Notes: generated from the letters alone by a model not told the origin. Numbered from the stretch's first letter, positions 31,250-40,665 are shown. The stretch is DNA of 45,511 bases from Ancylothrix sp. D3o (GCF_025370775.1 NZ_JAMXEX010000020.1:1-45511), one strand, 5' to 3'. Program-made: numbers and translations.

Positions 31250-31343
31250 TATATCTTTTTGGTTTTGTTTGACAACTGGAATTTAAGAGGTGCCGGTGGC
31301 GAATTTCCCCACAAAACCGGCATCCAACAAAACCGGCACCCAT

Positions 31344-31415
31344 ATTTATCACCGGTTGAAACCGGCATATACACAAATAAAACCCCTGCGGGGTTAATGA
31401 TTAAATTCGATAATT
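31344..31415 (+). repeat. Palindromic repeat family, copy C
   Basis: TTATCACCGGTTGAAACCGG, a spacer with TACACAAATAA, ACCCCTGCGGGGTTAATG and AAATTCGATAATTT. It lies upstream of module 2. Confidence 0.7.
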
Positions 31416-31447
31416 TCTCATCAACAAACCCCGCACCAACCAATAAC

Positions 31448-31498
31448 CCAACCCCGGAGGGGTTTTATTCATGTAGACACCGATTTTAATCGGTGGCG
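31448..31498 (-). repeat. Palindromic repeat family, copy D (inverted)
   Basis: On the minus strand: CGCCACCGATTAAAATCGG, TGTCTACATGAATAAA and ACCCCTCCGGGGTT. It faces copy C, 33 bases away. Confidence 0.7.
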
Positions 31499-31546
31499 AA
31501 TGCCGGTGGCTTCGTCAAAAACCTGGCATTCACAATTTTTCACAAC

Positions 31547-32872
31547 TTAGATATTACACTCTGCAAGTCTCGACGCGAGAGAAGAGAATCCACCCCAACC
31601 CGCCCACCCCGACACCCCAAAAAACCAACCACCAAACCCACCCCTTACACCCACACACACCTTAGGGAGGTGGCCAGTTTTTGCTTGCTTATTAAATTGT
31701 AGGTTTGAGTAGCTTAACCATTCTCCATTTACACGCCACCCCACACGATCCCCAAAAGCATCCCATATTTTCTCATCAAACTCTCTCATACCGCCCAGAC
31801 TTTCATAAATACGTTTCTGCACGGAAAAACCAAACCGGCCATTGCTATATTTTACCCACAGCTTGTTTATCGTTCTCAGGTCTACACAGGGAAAATTACC
31901 GATTTCTTTAACTCTTAACCGCCCTTCCTTTTCCCTCCCCGCCGCCTTTAACATCACACAAGCCGTTTCTTGATCTGCCTCTTTCCACATTCCCGCCTTC
32001 AAATAATCCCGCAACTGCGAATAATCAACACCTCGATCACTGCTTAAATCATCTGCCTCTTCCTTCAGCAACTCCAACCATTCTCCCACTGTTTGCGGAC
32101 GAGCTTTAGGCAACAACTCCATCCCCTTTAAAATCGCCTGATTTTCCCTTTCACTAATTTCGGGATTATATTGTTTAGGTGCAGTTAAAGGAATATTCGC
32201 ATCTTTCCGAAAATTGGCAGGAAACGGCACTTTTCCCGTTCGCATCACATAATACGTCGCCGCCAACGCATACACATCCGTAAAAGTTCCCCTTTCTGCC
32301 CTTCTCTCATACTGCTCAATTGGTGCAAAACCATGTGTCAGAGAAGCAGTATGGCTCATCTCCATTCCTTGAACAAACTCCCTTGCTAAACCAAAATCAA
32401 TTAACACCGCATCTAAACTCGTGGGACGCAGTAAAATATTTTGAGGTTTAACATCCCTGTGTAAAAAACCCCGTTCGTGAACAAAAGTCAGCGCCTCCCC
32501 CACTTGGCGGATAATTTTTAAGGCTTCCTCTGGGGATAAAATGCCCTTGTTTTCAATATAGTCATGTAAATTTTCCCCATTGATGTATTCCATCACAACT
32601 CCCAAGATATCCCCTTCTTTAAACACCTGATCAACCTTGGGAATGTGGGGATGGGAAAATTTGGCTAAACGCATCGCTTCGTTCATAAAATCAACTTGGC
32701 GTTTCTCAAAATCGGGTTCTTGGTGTTGTTTAGCATTGAGAGTTTTGATAGCAATCAATTTACCAGAGGCGGTTTCTCTGGCTTTGTAGGTGATGCCAAA
32801 GCCTCCACTCCCGATGACGTTTTCAATTATATATTTTCCGTTTTCCAGTTTTTGGTTAGGTTTCCAGTACAT
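31547..32872 (-). CDS. Ser/Thr protein kinase with C-terminal GUN4 domain
   Basis: 441 residues. Kinase domain at 14-270: GSGGFG at 21-26, catalytic-site K43, HRDVKPQN with D140, DFG at 159-161 and FAPIEQYE activation loop end. A GUN4 domain follows at about 283-403 (DYSQLRDYLKAGMWKEAD, RVGWR, GHLP), a tetrapyrrole-binding module known from Mg-chelatase regulation. The tail is Gly/Trp-rich and ends in FSSLASRLAECNI, which recurs in this family. The kinase may sense bilins or protoporphyrin. No membrane helix is visible. Minus-strand ATG 32872 starts MYWKPNQKLENGKY. Confidence 0.9.
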   Translation of the reverse strand: MYWKPNQKLENGKYIIENVIGSGGFGITYKARETASGKLIAIKTLNAKQHQEPDFEKRQVDFMNEAMRLAKFSHPHIPKVDQVFKEGDILGVVMEYINGENLHDYIENKGILSPEEALKIIRQVGEALTFVHERGFLHRDVKPQNILLRPTSLDAVLIDFGLAREFVQGMEMSHTASLTHGFAPIEQYERRAERGTFTDVYALAATYYVMRTGKVPFPANFRKDANIPLTAPKQYNPEISERENQAILKGMELLPKARPQTVGEWLELLKEEADDLSSDRGVDYSQLRDYLKAGMWKEADQETACVMLKAAGREKEGRLRVKEIGNFPCVDLRTINKLWVKYSNGRFGFSVQKRIYESLGGMREFDEKIWDAFGDRVGWRVNGEWLSYSNLQFNKQAKTGHLPKVCVGVRGGFGGWFFGVSGWAGWGGFSSLASRLAECNI

Positions 32873-32874
32873 AT

Positions 32875-33022
32875 TTTTAACCGCAGATAAACGCAGATGA
32901 ACGCGGATGAATGCTGATGTGGGTGTTTGGTTTAGATTTTAGCTTATTTTTTTAACCGCAGATAAACGCAGATGAACGCGGATGAATAAGGATGTGGATG
33001 TTTGGGTTAGTTTTTAAGTCAA
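32875..33022 (-). repeat. Two tandem copies of the AACCGCAGATAAACGCAGAT repeat
   Basis: Two direct copies, about 75 bases apart (starting 32879 and 32954), of a repeat beginning AACCGCAGATAAACGCAGAT and continuing GAACGCGGATGA. They lie just upstream of the kinase start. Relatives occur at 37602-37780. Confidence 0.75.
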
Positions 33023-33100
33023 TTTTGGTAAACTTCACACGGTTTAGAGAAAGATTAGTAGCTAATAAAAGTGCCGATGAAATATCACCGGCACTTCTCA

Positions 33101-33214
33101 TTAATTACTTTGTTTGTTATTCTCCTTAGCTGAATTATCAGGCCAGGGATCAAAACCTAGCAATTTACCGACTTCCGAATTTTTCCAAAAAGCTTGTCTT
33201 TCAGCATGACTCAT
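33101..33214 (-). CDS. Small hypothetical ORF, 37 residues
   Basis: MSHAERQAFWKNSEVGKLLG, then FDPWPDNSAKENN. The ATG overlaps the TAA of the upstream 32-codon ORF as TAATG, so coupling is possible. It may equally be one frameshifted gene. No family is recognised. Confidence 0.35.
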   Translation of the reverse strand: MSHAERQAFWKNSEVGKLLGFDPWPDNSAKENNKQSN

Positions 33215-33312
33215 TAACACATTTCCACTCGAACTTGCTCAGGCATTAACAAGCAAAGGAACTCCCCATTGTTATTCATGTTTCCAATCGTTGTTTTTCC
33301 CACATACTCCAT
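33214..33312 (-). CDS. Small hypothetical ORF, 32 residues
   Basis: MEYVGKTTIGNMNNNGEFLC, then LLMPEQVRVEMC. The frame is open upstream into the Uma2 3' end (LEALLKDKE). It has a faint AbrB/VapB-like look (short strand, loop, then L-P-E-Q-V-R), but this is not secure. It starts 23 bases after the Uma2 stop. Confidence 0.3.
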   Translation of the reverse strand: MEYVGKTTIGNMNNNGEFLCLLMPEQVRVEMC

Positions 33313-33335
33313 CTCTTTATCTTTAAGCAACGCCT

Positions 33336-33968
33336 CTAGATCTTCCCTCGCACCCACTCTCGAAAAGCCTTCAAAACCGCTATTTCCCCACCGGCCTTAC
33401 TCTGCTCAACAAACCGGCCCAACTCCCCACAAGAAACCAACCCAAACGCCACACTAAACTCCCGCTCAACATAACTCCCATCCACCAACTCATAAAACAT
33501 CAAAACCCGCCCATCATATCGCCACAACTCCCGCACACCCAACGCAGAATAAATTCCCAACTTATTAACAGAACTACTCGTTATATCAATCTCAATCGCC
33601 AAATCTGGAGGAGGATCATTTGCCAAATCTAACTGCTGCCGCACCCTCACAAGCGGCTCATTTTGCACATAATAACAATTATCCGGCTCAATACCCTTTC
33701 TTAAATCCTCTCGCTTCAAAGTCATCGACCCCGCACTCTTAATTTCAATCTCCAACTCTATCGCTAAACCAACAATAAAGTTATGCAGATTTATCTTCGG
33801 ACTTTCATGTTCAAAAAGCGGTGCCATAATCTCTAAAATTCCATCATCATAAGCAAAACGCGAACCACGACCCTCGCCAGTTTCCTTTAGCAAAACCTCA
33901 AAAGTTTGCCAGCTAATATTATGTAGAACCGTTCGCTGTTCCGCAACATTTAAAATTGCTAAACTCAT
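33336..33968 (-). CDS. Uma2 family nuclease-fold protein
   Basis: From the ATG at 33968 (MSLAILNVAEQRTVLHNISW) it has 210 residues. The PD-(D/E)xK core is visible: AYDDGILEIMAP, PDNCYYVQNE, PPPDLAIEIDITSSSVNKLGIYSALGVRELWRYD, with the Asp, Glu and Lys of the site. The sequence upstream to 34025 is not family-like. It differs from the Uma2 protein at 17003 in lacking the coiled coil and DUF4351-like tail. It is located 3' of sufS on the same strand. Confidence 0.85.
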   Translation of the reverse strand: MSLAILNVAEQRTVLHNISWQTFEVLLKETGEGRGSRFAYDDGILEIMAPLFEHESPKINLHNFIVGLAIELEIEIKSAGSMTLKREDLRKGIEPDNCYYVQNEPLVRVRQQLDLANDPPPDLAIEIDITSSSVNKLGIYSALGVRELWRYDGRVLMFYELVDGSYVEREFSVAFGLVSCGELGRFVEQSKAGGEIAVLKAFREWVRGKI

Positions 33969-34033
33969 AAAACCCACTCCGCAAAATAAAAAAGTAGGCC
34001 GATGCTCTGGCAACCGGCCCCCCAATAAATAAA

Positions 34034-35290
34034 CTAACTCAACCCACCAAAAAACTCCAAAGTCTCCCGCAAAGCCCCAATAAAAACATCAATTTCATCA
34101 CGAGAATTATAAAAATACAAACTCGCCCGCGCCGTCGAAGGAAGCTTTAACAAACGATGTAAAGGCTGCGTACAATGATGACCTGAACGAATAGCAACCC
34201 CCGCCAAATCTAACATCGTAGACAAATCATTTGGATGCACATCACCCGCCGTAAAAGCAGCCAAAGCCGCCCGATTACTTCCATCCCCTTGCGGTTTAGG
34301 GCCATAAATTGTAATCCCCGGCACCTCACCCAATTTGTCAAACAAATAAGCCGTTAACTCATGCTCATAAGCAGCAATATTTTCCATCCCAATACTACTT
34401 AAATAATCCACCGCCGCACCCAAAGCAATCGCCTCAGCAATGGCAGGAGTCCCAGCCTCAAACTTAGACGGCGGTTCCGCATAAGTTGAATGATCCAAAA
34501 ACACATCCGCAATCATTTCACCACCCCCCAAAAACGGAGGCATAGCCTTTAAAACTTCCAACTTTCCATACAAAAAACCAATCCCCGTAGGCGCACACAT
34601 CTTATGCCCAGAAGCCACCAACCAATCACAATCAATATCCTTAACATCTATCGCCAAATGAGGCACGCTTTGGCACGCATCAATTAACACCTTAGCGCCA
34701 AACTTCCGAGCCTCAGCTACAATTTCCTTCACCGGATTAACACAACCCAAAGTGTTAGAAACATGAACCACAGAAACCAACTTTGTCTTATCAGAAAGCA
34801 GCGATTTATACTGCTCAAAATCAAATTCCTGCGTTTCTGTTAACTCAACAAACTTCAACACAGCACCCGTTTTTTGAGCAACCAACTGCCAAGGAACCAA
34901 ATTACTGTGATGCTCCATCACCGACAGAATAATCTCATCCCCCCGCTGTAAACTATTCATCCCCCAAGCATAAGCAACCAAATTAATCGCTTCGCTCGCA
35001 TTTCGGGTATAAATAATCTCTTGAAAAGTAGCCGCTTTCACAAACCTAGCAACCTTTTCCCGCGCCTCTTCATAAGCCGCAGTCGCCCTTGCACTCAGCG
35101 TATGTACACCCCTGTGAACATTGGAATTATACTCATCATAATAACTCCGCAAAGTCTCCAAAACCTGCAAAGGCTTCTGAGAAGTCGCCGCATTATCAAA
35201 ATAAACCAACCGGTGCCCATTCACCTCTTGCAACAAAATCGGAAAATCTTTTTTAAACTGAGCCGCTAAACTTTTTTCTTGAGTAATCAT
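34034..35290 (-). CDS. sufS: Cysteine desulfurase SufS
   Basis: It releases sulfur from cysteine as an enzyme persulfide for Fe-S assembly. It is a type II enzyme of 418 residues, with PLP Lys K230 in [17 protein letters not shown] and catalytic C373 in [11 protein letters not shown]. It is the last gene of the suf run, 154 bases after sufD with short repeats in the gap, so it may be less tightly coupled. No sufE is present in the window. Confidence 0.96.
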   Translation of the reverse strand: MITQEKSLAAQFKKDFPILLQEVNGHRLVYFDNAATSQKPLQVLETLRSYYDEYNSNVHRGVHTLSARATAAYEEAREKVARFVKAATFQEIIYTRNASEAINLVAYAWGMNSLQRGDEIILSVMEHHSNLVPWQLVAQKTGAVLKFVELTETQEFDFEQYKSLLSDKTKLVSVVHVSNTLGCVNPVKEIVAEARKFGAKVLIDACQSVPHLAIDVKDIDCDWLVASGHKMCAPTGIGFLYGKLEVLKAMPPFLGGGEMIADVFLDHSTYAEPPSKFEAGTPAIAEAIALGAAVDYLSSIGMENIAAYEHELTAYLFDKLGEVPGITIYGPKPQGDGSNRAALAAFTAGDVHPNDLSTMLDLAGVAIRSGHHCTQPLHRLLKLPSTARASLYFYNSRDEIDVFIGALRETLEFFGGLS

Positions 35291-35299
35291 ATTTTATTT

Positions 35300-35444
35300 T
35301 TCCTTTGTCATTTGTAATTTATCATTGGTCATTTGTCATCGGTCATTTGTCATCGGTCATTTGCCATTTGTACAGCACAACACAATACAAAGGACAAATG
35401 ACAAAGTACAGACGTTCTGCCAGAACGTCTCTACGGACAAATGA
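35300..35444. repeat. Short tandem repeats and a 21-base palindrome between sufD and sufS
   Basis: Direct units of CATTTGTCATCGGT (about 35310-35370) are followed by the palindrome AGACGTTCTGCCAGAACGTC at 35410-35430 and ACAAATGAC units. Similar ACAAATGAC or TCCTTAGTCCTTTG runs occur near 9447 and 40503. They are typical cyanobacterial short tandem repeats. Confidence 0.65.
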
Positions 35445-36785
35445 CTAATCATTATTCCGGCAAGAAACACACCGGCCTAACATTGTTTGTAGCGAAACAA
35501 CCGGCAGCAATTGAATTATCTCATCCGCAAAAGCATCCATCAACAACCGGCAACTCATCTCCCGATCTAAACCGCGACTTTGCAGATAAAAAACCTCTTC
35601 AGCATCCAACTGACTAACGGTAGCACCATGAGAGCACTTAACATTATCAGCCGTAATTTCTAACTGTGGCTTAGTATCCACCCGCGCCTTTGGAGAAAGC
35701 AACAAATTTCGACTTAATTGTGCAGCATTTGTTAACTGCGCCGGCTTCGGCACAAACACCTTTCCATTAAACACCGCATGAGCCCGATCTCCCACAATAC
35801 ACTTATGCAATTGATCCGTCGTTCCATGCGGGTGATTTAGGGCAATTAAACTATGGGTATCCGCCAACTGTTCCCCAGCAATCATCGTCAAACCATTAAG
35901 CTTAGTATCCGTTCCCTCGCCGGTTTGAAACACCTCCAAATTATGCCGAGAAACCTTCGCACCCAAACTTACCGCATGACAAACATAGCGACTAAAACGT
36001 GCCTGAGAAACCGCAGTTTTGCCCACATGAAACGCATCGCCACTTTCGCGCTGAATGCGAACATGAACAACCTCAGAATTCTCCGCCGTAAAAATTTCTG
36101 TTACCGCATTTGTCCAATAAGGATGAGATGTAGAAACATCAGGACAACCTAAAGAAGCTGTCGCATAATGCTCAACAATTGTCACCTTACTATTTGCTTC
36201 CGCCACCACTAAACAACGCGGCTGCGAAATTGCCGGTGCATCCGCCACCGTCAAAAACAGTAAATGAATGGGCGTTTCTACCGCCTTATTTTTCGGCACA
36301 AAAACCACCGCCGCCTCTTCCAAACCGGCAGTATTCAGCGCCGTGAAAACCTCCTCCGAACCCGGAAGTTTTCCCAGATAATTTTTTACTTGCTCAGCGC
36401 TATTTTCCGCCGGCAAATTACCAACAAAAACCCCATCAGGCAAAGCTGCAACCGACGATAAATGAGGCGCAAAAATACCATTCACAAAAACCAACCGGCT
36501 CTCTTGTGCTTCTGGCAAAATCAGCGCCGAAATCGCCACCTCTGGCAACTCCACCGGCACCGCTTTTTCAAACTTCACCTGCAACAAAGAAGACAAATCT
36601 GTAAACCGCCATTCCTCATCACGAGTCGAAGGAATCGCCTGTTCACTCAACAAAACTGCGGCTCTTTCGCGCACCGGCATCAACCAATCATTTCCCGAAG
36701 TTTCCGCCGCCACAGTCTTTAACAAATCTGCCAAATAACCGGCTCGATTTTGTTTAACAATCCTCGATTCTACAACTTGACTCAT
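35445..36785 (-). CDS. sufD: Fe-S assembly scaffold subunit SufD
   Basis: 446 residues of the SufD beta-helix family. The C-terminal half carries [41 protein letters not shown] and [26 protein letters not shown], the conserved core with the His and Cys near the SufB interface. The N-terminal part ([26 protein letters not shown]) is helical. Its ATG overlaps the sufC stop as ATGA. It is part of the SufBC2D complex. Confidence 0.95.
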   Translation of the reverse strand: MSQVVESRIVKQNRAGYLADLLKTVAAETSGNDWLMPVRERAAVLLSEQAIPSTRDEEWRFTDLSSLLQVKFEKAVPVELPEVAISALILPEAQESRLVFVNGIFAPHLSSVAALPDGVFVGNLPAENSAEQVKNYLGKLPGSEEVFTALNTAGLEEAAVVFVPKNKAVETPIHLLFLTVADAPAISQPRCLVVAEANSKVTIVEHYATASLGCPDVSTSHPYWTNAVTEIFTAENSEVVHVRIQRESGDAFHVGKTAVSQARFSRYVCHAVSLGAKVSRHNLEVFQTGEGTDTKLNGLTMIAGEQLADTHSLIALNHPHGTTDQLHKCIVGDRAHAVFNGKVFVPKPAQLTNAAQLSRNLLLSPKARVDTKPQLEITADNVKCSHGATVSQLDAEEVFYLQSRGLDREMSCRLLMDAFADEIIQLLPVVSLQTMLGRCVSCRNND

Positions 36786-37564
36786 CGCGCCACTACCTCT
36801 TGCTCAAGTACCCAATCATAACCCCGCGCTTCCAATTCCAGCGCCAAATCTTTAGTGCCGGTTGTAATAATTCGTCCCTGTTCCATCACATGAACAAAAT
36901 CTGGCACAATATAATCAAGTAACCGCTGATAATGCGTAATCACCAGCATCGTATTCTCAGCATTTGCTAATTGATTCACACCATTAGCAACAATCCGCAG
37001 TGCATCAATATCCAAACCCGAATCCGTCTCATCTAAAATCGCTAATTTCGGTTCCAGAAGCGCCATTTGCAAAATCTCATTGCGCTTTTTTTCGCCTCCA
37101 GAAAACCCTTCATTAACACTGCGTTCTAAAAAAGCCGGATTCATTTTCACGACATCCAACTTTTGCTCAATCAACTCATCAAAATCAAAGGCATCTAATT
37201 CTTCTAAACCTTTGTGTTTGCGGTGAGAATTATAAGCAACTCTCAGAAAGTCTAAATTACTCACACCCGGAATTTCTAAGGGATATTGAAACGCCAAAAA
37301 CACCCCTGCTCTCGCTCTTTCTTCGGGTGTCAATTCCAGCAAATTCTGCCCCTGAAAAATGATTTCTCCGCCGGTTACGGTGTAGTCTGGGTGCCCCGAC
37401 AACACCTTGGAAAAAGTGCTTTTTCCTGAGCCATTTGGCCCCATAATGGCGTGAATTTCACCGGCTTTCATCTCTAAAGATAAGCCTTTTAAAATCTCTG
37501 TGCCGTCTACTTCGGCGCGTAAATCACTAACCGATAAAATAACTTCTGAGTTTTCTACAATCAT
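36782..37564 (-). CDS. sufC: Fe-S assembly ATPase SufC
   Basis: A 260-residue ABC-type ATPase: [10 protein letters not shown] at 41-50, [26 protein letters not shown] and the H-loop VITHYQRL. The SGGEKKR signature is typical of SufC. It powers SufBC2D scaffold rearrangement. GGAC-type ribosome binding sequence (AGAGAGGACAAAAA) lies before the ATG. A repeat-filled 217-base gap separates it from sufB. Confidence 0.96.
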   Translation of the reverse strand: MIVENSEVILSVSDLRAEVDGTEILKGLSLEMKAGEIHAIMGPNGSGKSTFSKVLSGHPDYTVTGGEIIFQGQNLLELTPEERARAGVFLAFQYPLEIPGVSNLDFLRVAYNSHRKHKGLEELDAFDFDELIEQKLDVVKMNPAFLERSVNEGFSGGEKKRNEILQMALLEPKLAILDETDSGLDIDALRIVANGVNQLANAENTMLVITHYQRLLDYIVPDFVHVMEQGRIITTGTKDLALELEARGYDWVLEQEVVAR

Positions 37565-37601
37565 CGTTTTTTGTCCTCTCTGTGTTTAGTACGGGGGGTG
37601 A

Positions 37602-37780
37602 TTTTTTAACCGCAGATGAACGCTGATAAACGCGGATAGGTTATCTGTTTTTATCTGCGCTCATCTGCTATAGATAGGATGCGGTTTTTTAAACTAAGAT
37701 AAACGCGGATAGTTATCTGTCTTCATCTGCGTAGCGCTATCGCGCCGCTCCGCGTACATCTGCGTTTATCTGCGGTTAAA
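37602..37780. repeat. MITE-like element inserted between sufB and sufC
   Basis: The ends are imperfect inverted repeats: TTTAACCGCAGATGAACG at about 37605 and CTGCGTTTATCTGCGGTTAA at about 37760-37779. Inside are more GATAAACGCGGATA and TATCTGCGCTCATCTGC units, so the whole can fold into a long hairpin. It abuts the sufB stop. The same repeat is upstream of the kinase gene. Confidence 0.75.
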
Positions 37781-37781
37781 A

Positions 37782-39221
37782 TTATCCTACGCTTCCTTCA
37801 AGTTTTAAACTCAAAAGCTTATCAGCCTCAACAGCAAATTCCATCGGCAATTTATTGAAGACATCTTTACAGAATCCGCTGATCATCATTGAAACAGCAT
37901 CCTCTGCGGAAATACCCCGTTGTGCAAAGTAGAAAAGTTGATCTTCTCCAATTTTGGAAGTAGACGCTTCATGCTCTACTTTTCCCATGTTATTCTGCAC
38001 TTGAATATAGGGGAAAGTATTTGCTTGAGCGTTATCTCCTATCAGCATTGAGTCGCATTGCGAATAATTGCGTGCGCCTTCTGCTTTGGGGCCAATTTTT
38101 ACTAAGCCTCGATAGCTATTTTGCGAGTTTCCCGCAGAAATGCCTTTAGAAATAATCGTGCTGCGGGTGTTTTTGCCGATGTGGATCATTTTTGTGCCGG
38201 TGTCTGCTTGCTGTTTGTTATTTGTCAGCGCCACAGAGTAAAATTCTCCCACAGAATTATCACCAATCAAAACGCAACTCGGATATTTCCAAGTAATTGC
38301 TGAGCCGGTTTCTACTTGTGTCCAAGAAATCTTAGAATTGACTCCCTGACATATCCCTCGTTTGGTGACAAAGTTGTAAATTCCACCTTTGCCATTTGCA
38401 TCACCGGCATACCAGTTTTGCACTGTTGAATATTTGATGTCGGCGTTATCTAGCGCTACCAATTCCACAACGGCGGCGTGTAATTGGTTGCTGTCATACA
38501 TCGGTGCGGTACAGCCTTCTAAATAAGTAACTGAGCTACCTTCTTCGGCTACAATTAAGGTGCGCTCAAATTGCCCCGAATCTCCGTTATTAATACGGAA
38601 ATAAGTTGATAAATCCATCGGGCATTTTACGCCTTTGGGAATATAGACAAATGAGCCATCGCTAAACACTGCCGAATTCAGCGCCGCAAAGAAGTTATCC
38701 GCCACCGGCACCACACTACCTAAATATTTTTTCACCAATTCCGGGTAATCTTTAACTGCTTCAGAAATTGAACAGAAAATTACTCCGTCTTTGGCTAGTT
38801 TTTCCCGAAATGTGGTAGCAACGGATACGCTATCAAATACTGCATCAACAGCTACGTTTGCGAGTCGTTTTTGTTCAGAAAGTGAAATCCCCAACTTCTC
38901 GAAGGTTTCTAACAAAACCGGATCAACTTCTTCTAAACTGTTGAGTTTTTTCGGGGCTTGTTTGGGGGCAGAATAGTAGATAATATCTTGATAGTTAATT
39001 TTTGGATAATTGACGTGCGCCCAGTTTGGCTCTTCCATTTTTAGCCATTGCCGATAGGCTTTTAAACGGAATTCCAGCATAAATTCTGGCTCTTCTTTTT
39101 TGGCAGAAATTAGCCGCACGACATCTTCGCTTAAACCACGCGGGATTGTGTCAGATTCAATCTCCGTGATAAAGCCATATTTATAGGGTTGGTTGACTAA
39201 GGTTTTAACGGATGCGCTCAT
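37782..39221 (-). CDS. sufB: Fe-S assembly scaffold subunit SufB
   Basis: 479 residues of the SufB family. Conserved parts include [73 protein letters not shown] and the C-terminal [21 protein letters not shown] when read in parts. The Cys and His/Glu groups used for nascent cluster binding appear intact. No CAAC-N6-GTTG site precedes it directly, so transcription probably comes from upstream of ftrB. Confidence 0.96.
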   Translation of the reverse strand: MSASVKTLVNQPYKYGFITEIESDTIPRGLSEDVVRLISAKKEEPEFMLEFRLKAYRQWLKMEEPNWAHVNYPKINYQDIIYYSAPKQAPKKLNSLEEVDPVLLETFEKLGISLSEQKRLANVAVDAVFDSVSVATTFREKLAKDGVIFCSISEAVKDYPELVKKYLGSVVPVADNFFAALNSAVFSDGSFVYIPKGVKCPMDLSTYFRINNGDSGQFERTLIVAEEGSSVTYLEGCTAPMYDSNQLHAAVVELVALDNADIKYSTVQNWYAGDANGKGGIYNFVTKRGICQGVNSKISWTQVETGSAITWKYPSCVLIGDNSVGEFYSVALTNNKQQADTGTKMIHIGKNTRSTIISKGISAGNSQNSYRGLVKIGPKAEGARNYSQCDSMLIGDNAQANTFPYIQVQNNMGKVEHEASTSKIGEDQLFYFAQRGISAEDAVSMMISGFCKDVFNKLPMEFAVEADKLLSLKLEGSVG

Positions 39222-39276
39222 TGGTGTTCTCTCTCTCTAATCTGTATGCCGATAGCGGCGCGTGGCGTTAGCCATT

Positions 39277-39314
39277 GCTTAGCCCACCGGCCTCTACTAC
39301 ATGGTGGGCTAAGC
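39277..39314. repeat. Perfect 12-base inverted repeat between ftrB and sufB
   Basis: GCTTAGCCCACC (39277-39288) and GGTGGGCTAAGC (39303-39314) around 14 bases. There is no T-run on the minus strand, so it need not stop ftrB-sufB transcription. It could process or attenuate the transcript. Confidence 0.6.
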
Positions 39315-39324
39315 CCACCCTAAA

Positions 39325-39687
39325 CTAATATTGATTGGTGGTTTCTCGGATTTGCTCAAAACTGATCTGCTGTTCTTTACCGGCAAAGTCGTTATCCGGT
39401 TGCAAAAACAGCATACAGTGGCATTCTTTGCGCTCGCGCATGGGTACACAAGGGCAATTCCAAAAGGCAGCCGCAACTTCTGCCTCTTTGTCTTCGTAGT
39501 GCCGGCACGGACAAAGCGGCGCACCGAGTTCGTCTTTATGTTTGGCTAATCCTTCGATGACAACGGCGGTGATGCTCAAGTCAGAGCAAAAATAAGTGCC
39601 GGTGCGCTGCGCGTAGGTTTCCGAGAAGTGGCGCATCGCTTCGACGCTTTTTTCAGTTGCTTGCGTGGGGGTTTCGGGTGCGTTCAT
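39325..39687 (-). CDS. ftrB: Ferredoxin-thioredoxin reductase, catalytic beta subunit
   Basis: It reduces thioredoxins with electrons from photosynthetic ferredoxin, using a 4Fe-4S cluster next to a disulfide. The characteristic Cys motifs CPCRHYEDKEAEVAAAFWNC (continuing CPC) and ECHCMLFL are present, with TGTYFCSDLS before. From the ATG at 39687 (MNAPETPTQATEKSVEAMRH) the length is 120, the family norm. An open frame to 39762 would include a SufR operator and is rejected. It lies divergent to sufR and upstream of sufB. Confidence 0.93.
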   Translation of the reverse strand: MNAPETPTQATEKSVEAMRHFSETYAQRTGTYFCSDLSITAVVIEGLAKHKDELGAPLCPCRHYEDKEAEVAAAFWNCPCVPMRERKECHCMLFLQPDNDFAGKEQQISFEQIRETTNQY

Positions 39688-39736
39688 TCGGCAGGCGATG
39701 TAGTTGGCAACTAATAATGGTCTATAATCGGTTAAA

Positions 39737-39750
39737 CAACTTGATTGTTG
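39737..39750. promoter_or_regulatory. SufR operator 1, CAAC-N6-GTTG
   Basis: CAACTTGATTGTTG matches the known SufR inverted repeat exactly. It lies 50 bases upstream of the ftrB start. The spacing to the second site is 41 bases centre to centre, about four helical turns. Confidence 0.85.
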
Positions 39751-39777
39751 CTTTACTTTCATTTTAGGTTACTTTAG

Positions 39778-39791
39778 CAACCTTGATGTTG
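39778..39791. promoter_or_regulatory. SufR operator 2, CAAC-N6-GTTG
   Basis: CAACCTTGATGTTG is a second exact match, 57 bases upstream of the sufR start. Two sites in the sufR divergent region are the arrangement known from Synechocystis. Here the facing gene is ftrB rather than sufB. Confidence 0.85.
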
Positions 39792-39847
39792 TCAAAGTCT
39801 AAAAACGTAAATTTTCGTGACAGATTTTTTTATAGCTGGGCAAAACG

Positions 39848-40498
39848 ATGACCACCATTCACGAACCCACCACAAAACAAGACATCCTGCAATATTTGCT
39901 CCAGCAGGGTCAAGCAACGGCGCAGGAGTTGGCCGAAAGGCTGGAAATTAGCCCCCAGGCGGTTCGCCGGCACCTCAAAGACTTGGAAACCGAAGAATTG
40001 ATCCACCATAAGCCGGTGCAAGCCGGAATGGGAAGACCTCAGCACGTTTACGAGCTTACCCGTCAAGGACGAGATCGCTTTCCAAGCCGATACGATGAGT
40101 TTGCGGTGGCGCTGCTGGATACTTTGGCGGAAACTGTCGGCAGCGATCAGATGGGTTCGATCCTTCGCAAACAGTGGGAGCGCAAAGCATTAGAATACCG
40201 GCAACGGATGGGAAATGGTTCGTTACAGCAGCGAGTGGAAAATTTAGTCGCCTTACGCCGGCTTGAAGGCTACATGGCAGAGTGGCACCCAGTGGAAACC
40301 AACAACGGCCAAAAAGCCGCATCGTTTATGATTACCGAGCATAACTGCGCTATTTCCCACATTGCTGAGTCTTACCCCAGCGTCTGCGGTCACGAGTTAG
40401 AAATGTTCGCCCTCGCCCTGCAAAATTGTACCGTAGAGCGGACACACTGGATCGTTAAAGGTGAACATCGTTGCGGCTATTTGATTAAAGAGCGGTAA
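39848..40498 (+). CDS. sufR: Fe-S cluster-binding transcriptional repressor SufR
   Basis: 216 residues. An N-terminal winged helix (about 10-75: DILQYLLQQGQATAQELAER, SPQAVRRHLKDLE) is followed by a C-terminal cluster domain with C167, C180, C194 and C209, the exact Cx12Cx13Cx14C spacing of SufR. SufR represses suf genes when it holds a 4Fe-4S cluster and releases under iron or oxidative stress. It probably autoregulates through the two sites in its own upstream region. Confidence 0.96.
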   Translation: MTTIHEPTTKQDILQYLLQQGQATAQELAERLEISPQAVRRHLKDLETEELIHHKPVQAGMGRPQHVYELTRQGRDRFPSRYDEFAVALLDTLAETVGSDQMGSILRKQWERKALEYRQRMGNGSLQQRVENLVALRRLEGYMAEWHPVETNNGQKAASFMITEHNCAISHIAESYPSVCGHELEMFALALQNCTVERTHWIVKGEHRCGYLIKER

Positions 40499-40502
40499 TT
40501 TT

Positions 40503-40532
40503 CCTTAGTCCTTTGTCCTTAGTCCTTTGTTA
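40503..40532 (+). repeat. Short tandem repeat after sufR
   Basis: Two units of CCTTAGTCCTTTG in direct order follow the sufR stop. Confidence 0.55.
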
Positions 40533-40665
40533 GTAGCCATTTAAAATCTATTTTAAAAGCGCACCGGCAATGGGTGTGTTAAGTTTTTCGTTTGCTGTAA
40601 TATAATTATTACCTATAATTTTCTAGCTTCCCTATCCATTCTTTTTTTCACCAATCACCCAAAAT

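Noticed and set aside
35300-35444. Possible CRISPR-like array in the sufD-sufS gap
   Set aside because: Units are about 14 bases, directly adjacent and without unique spacers; they are short tandem repeats.
39688-39762. N-terminal extension of ftrB
   Set aside because: It would place a SufR operator inside the coding region and exceed the family's usual length.
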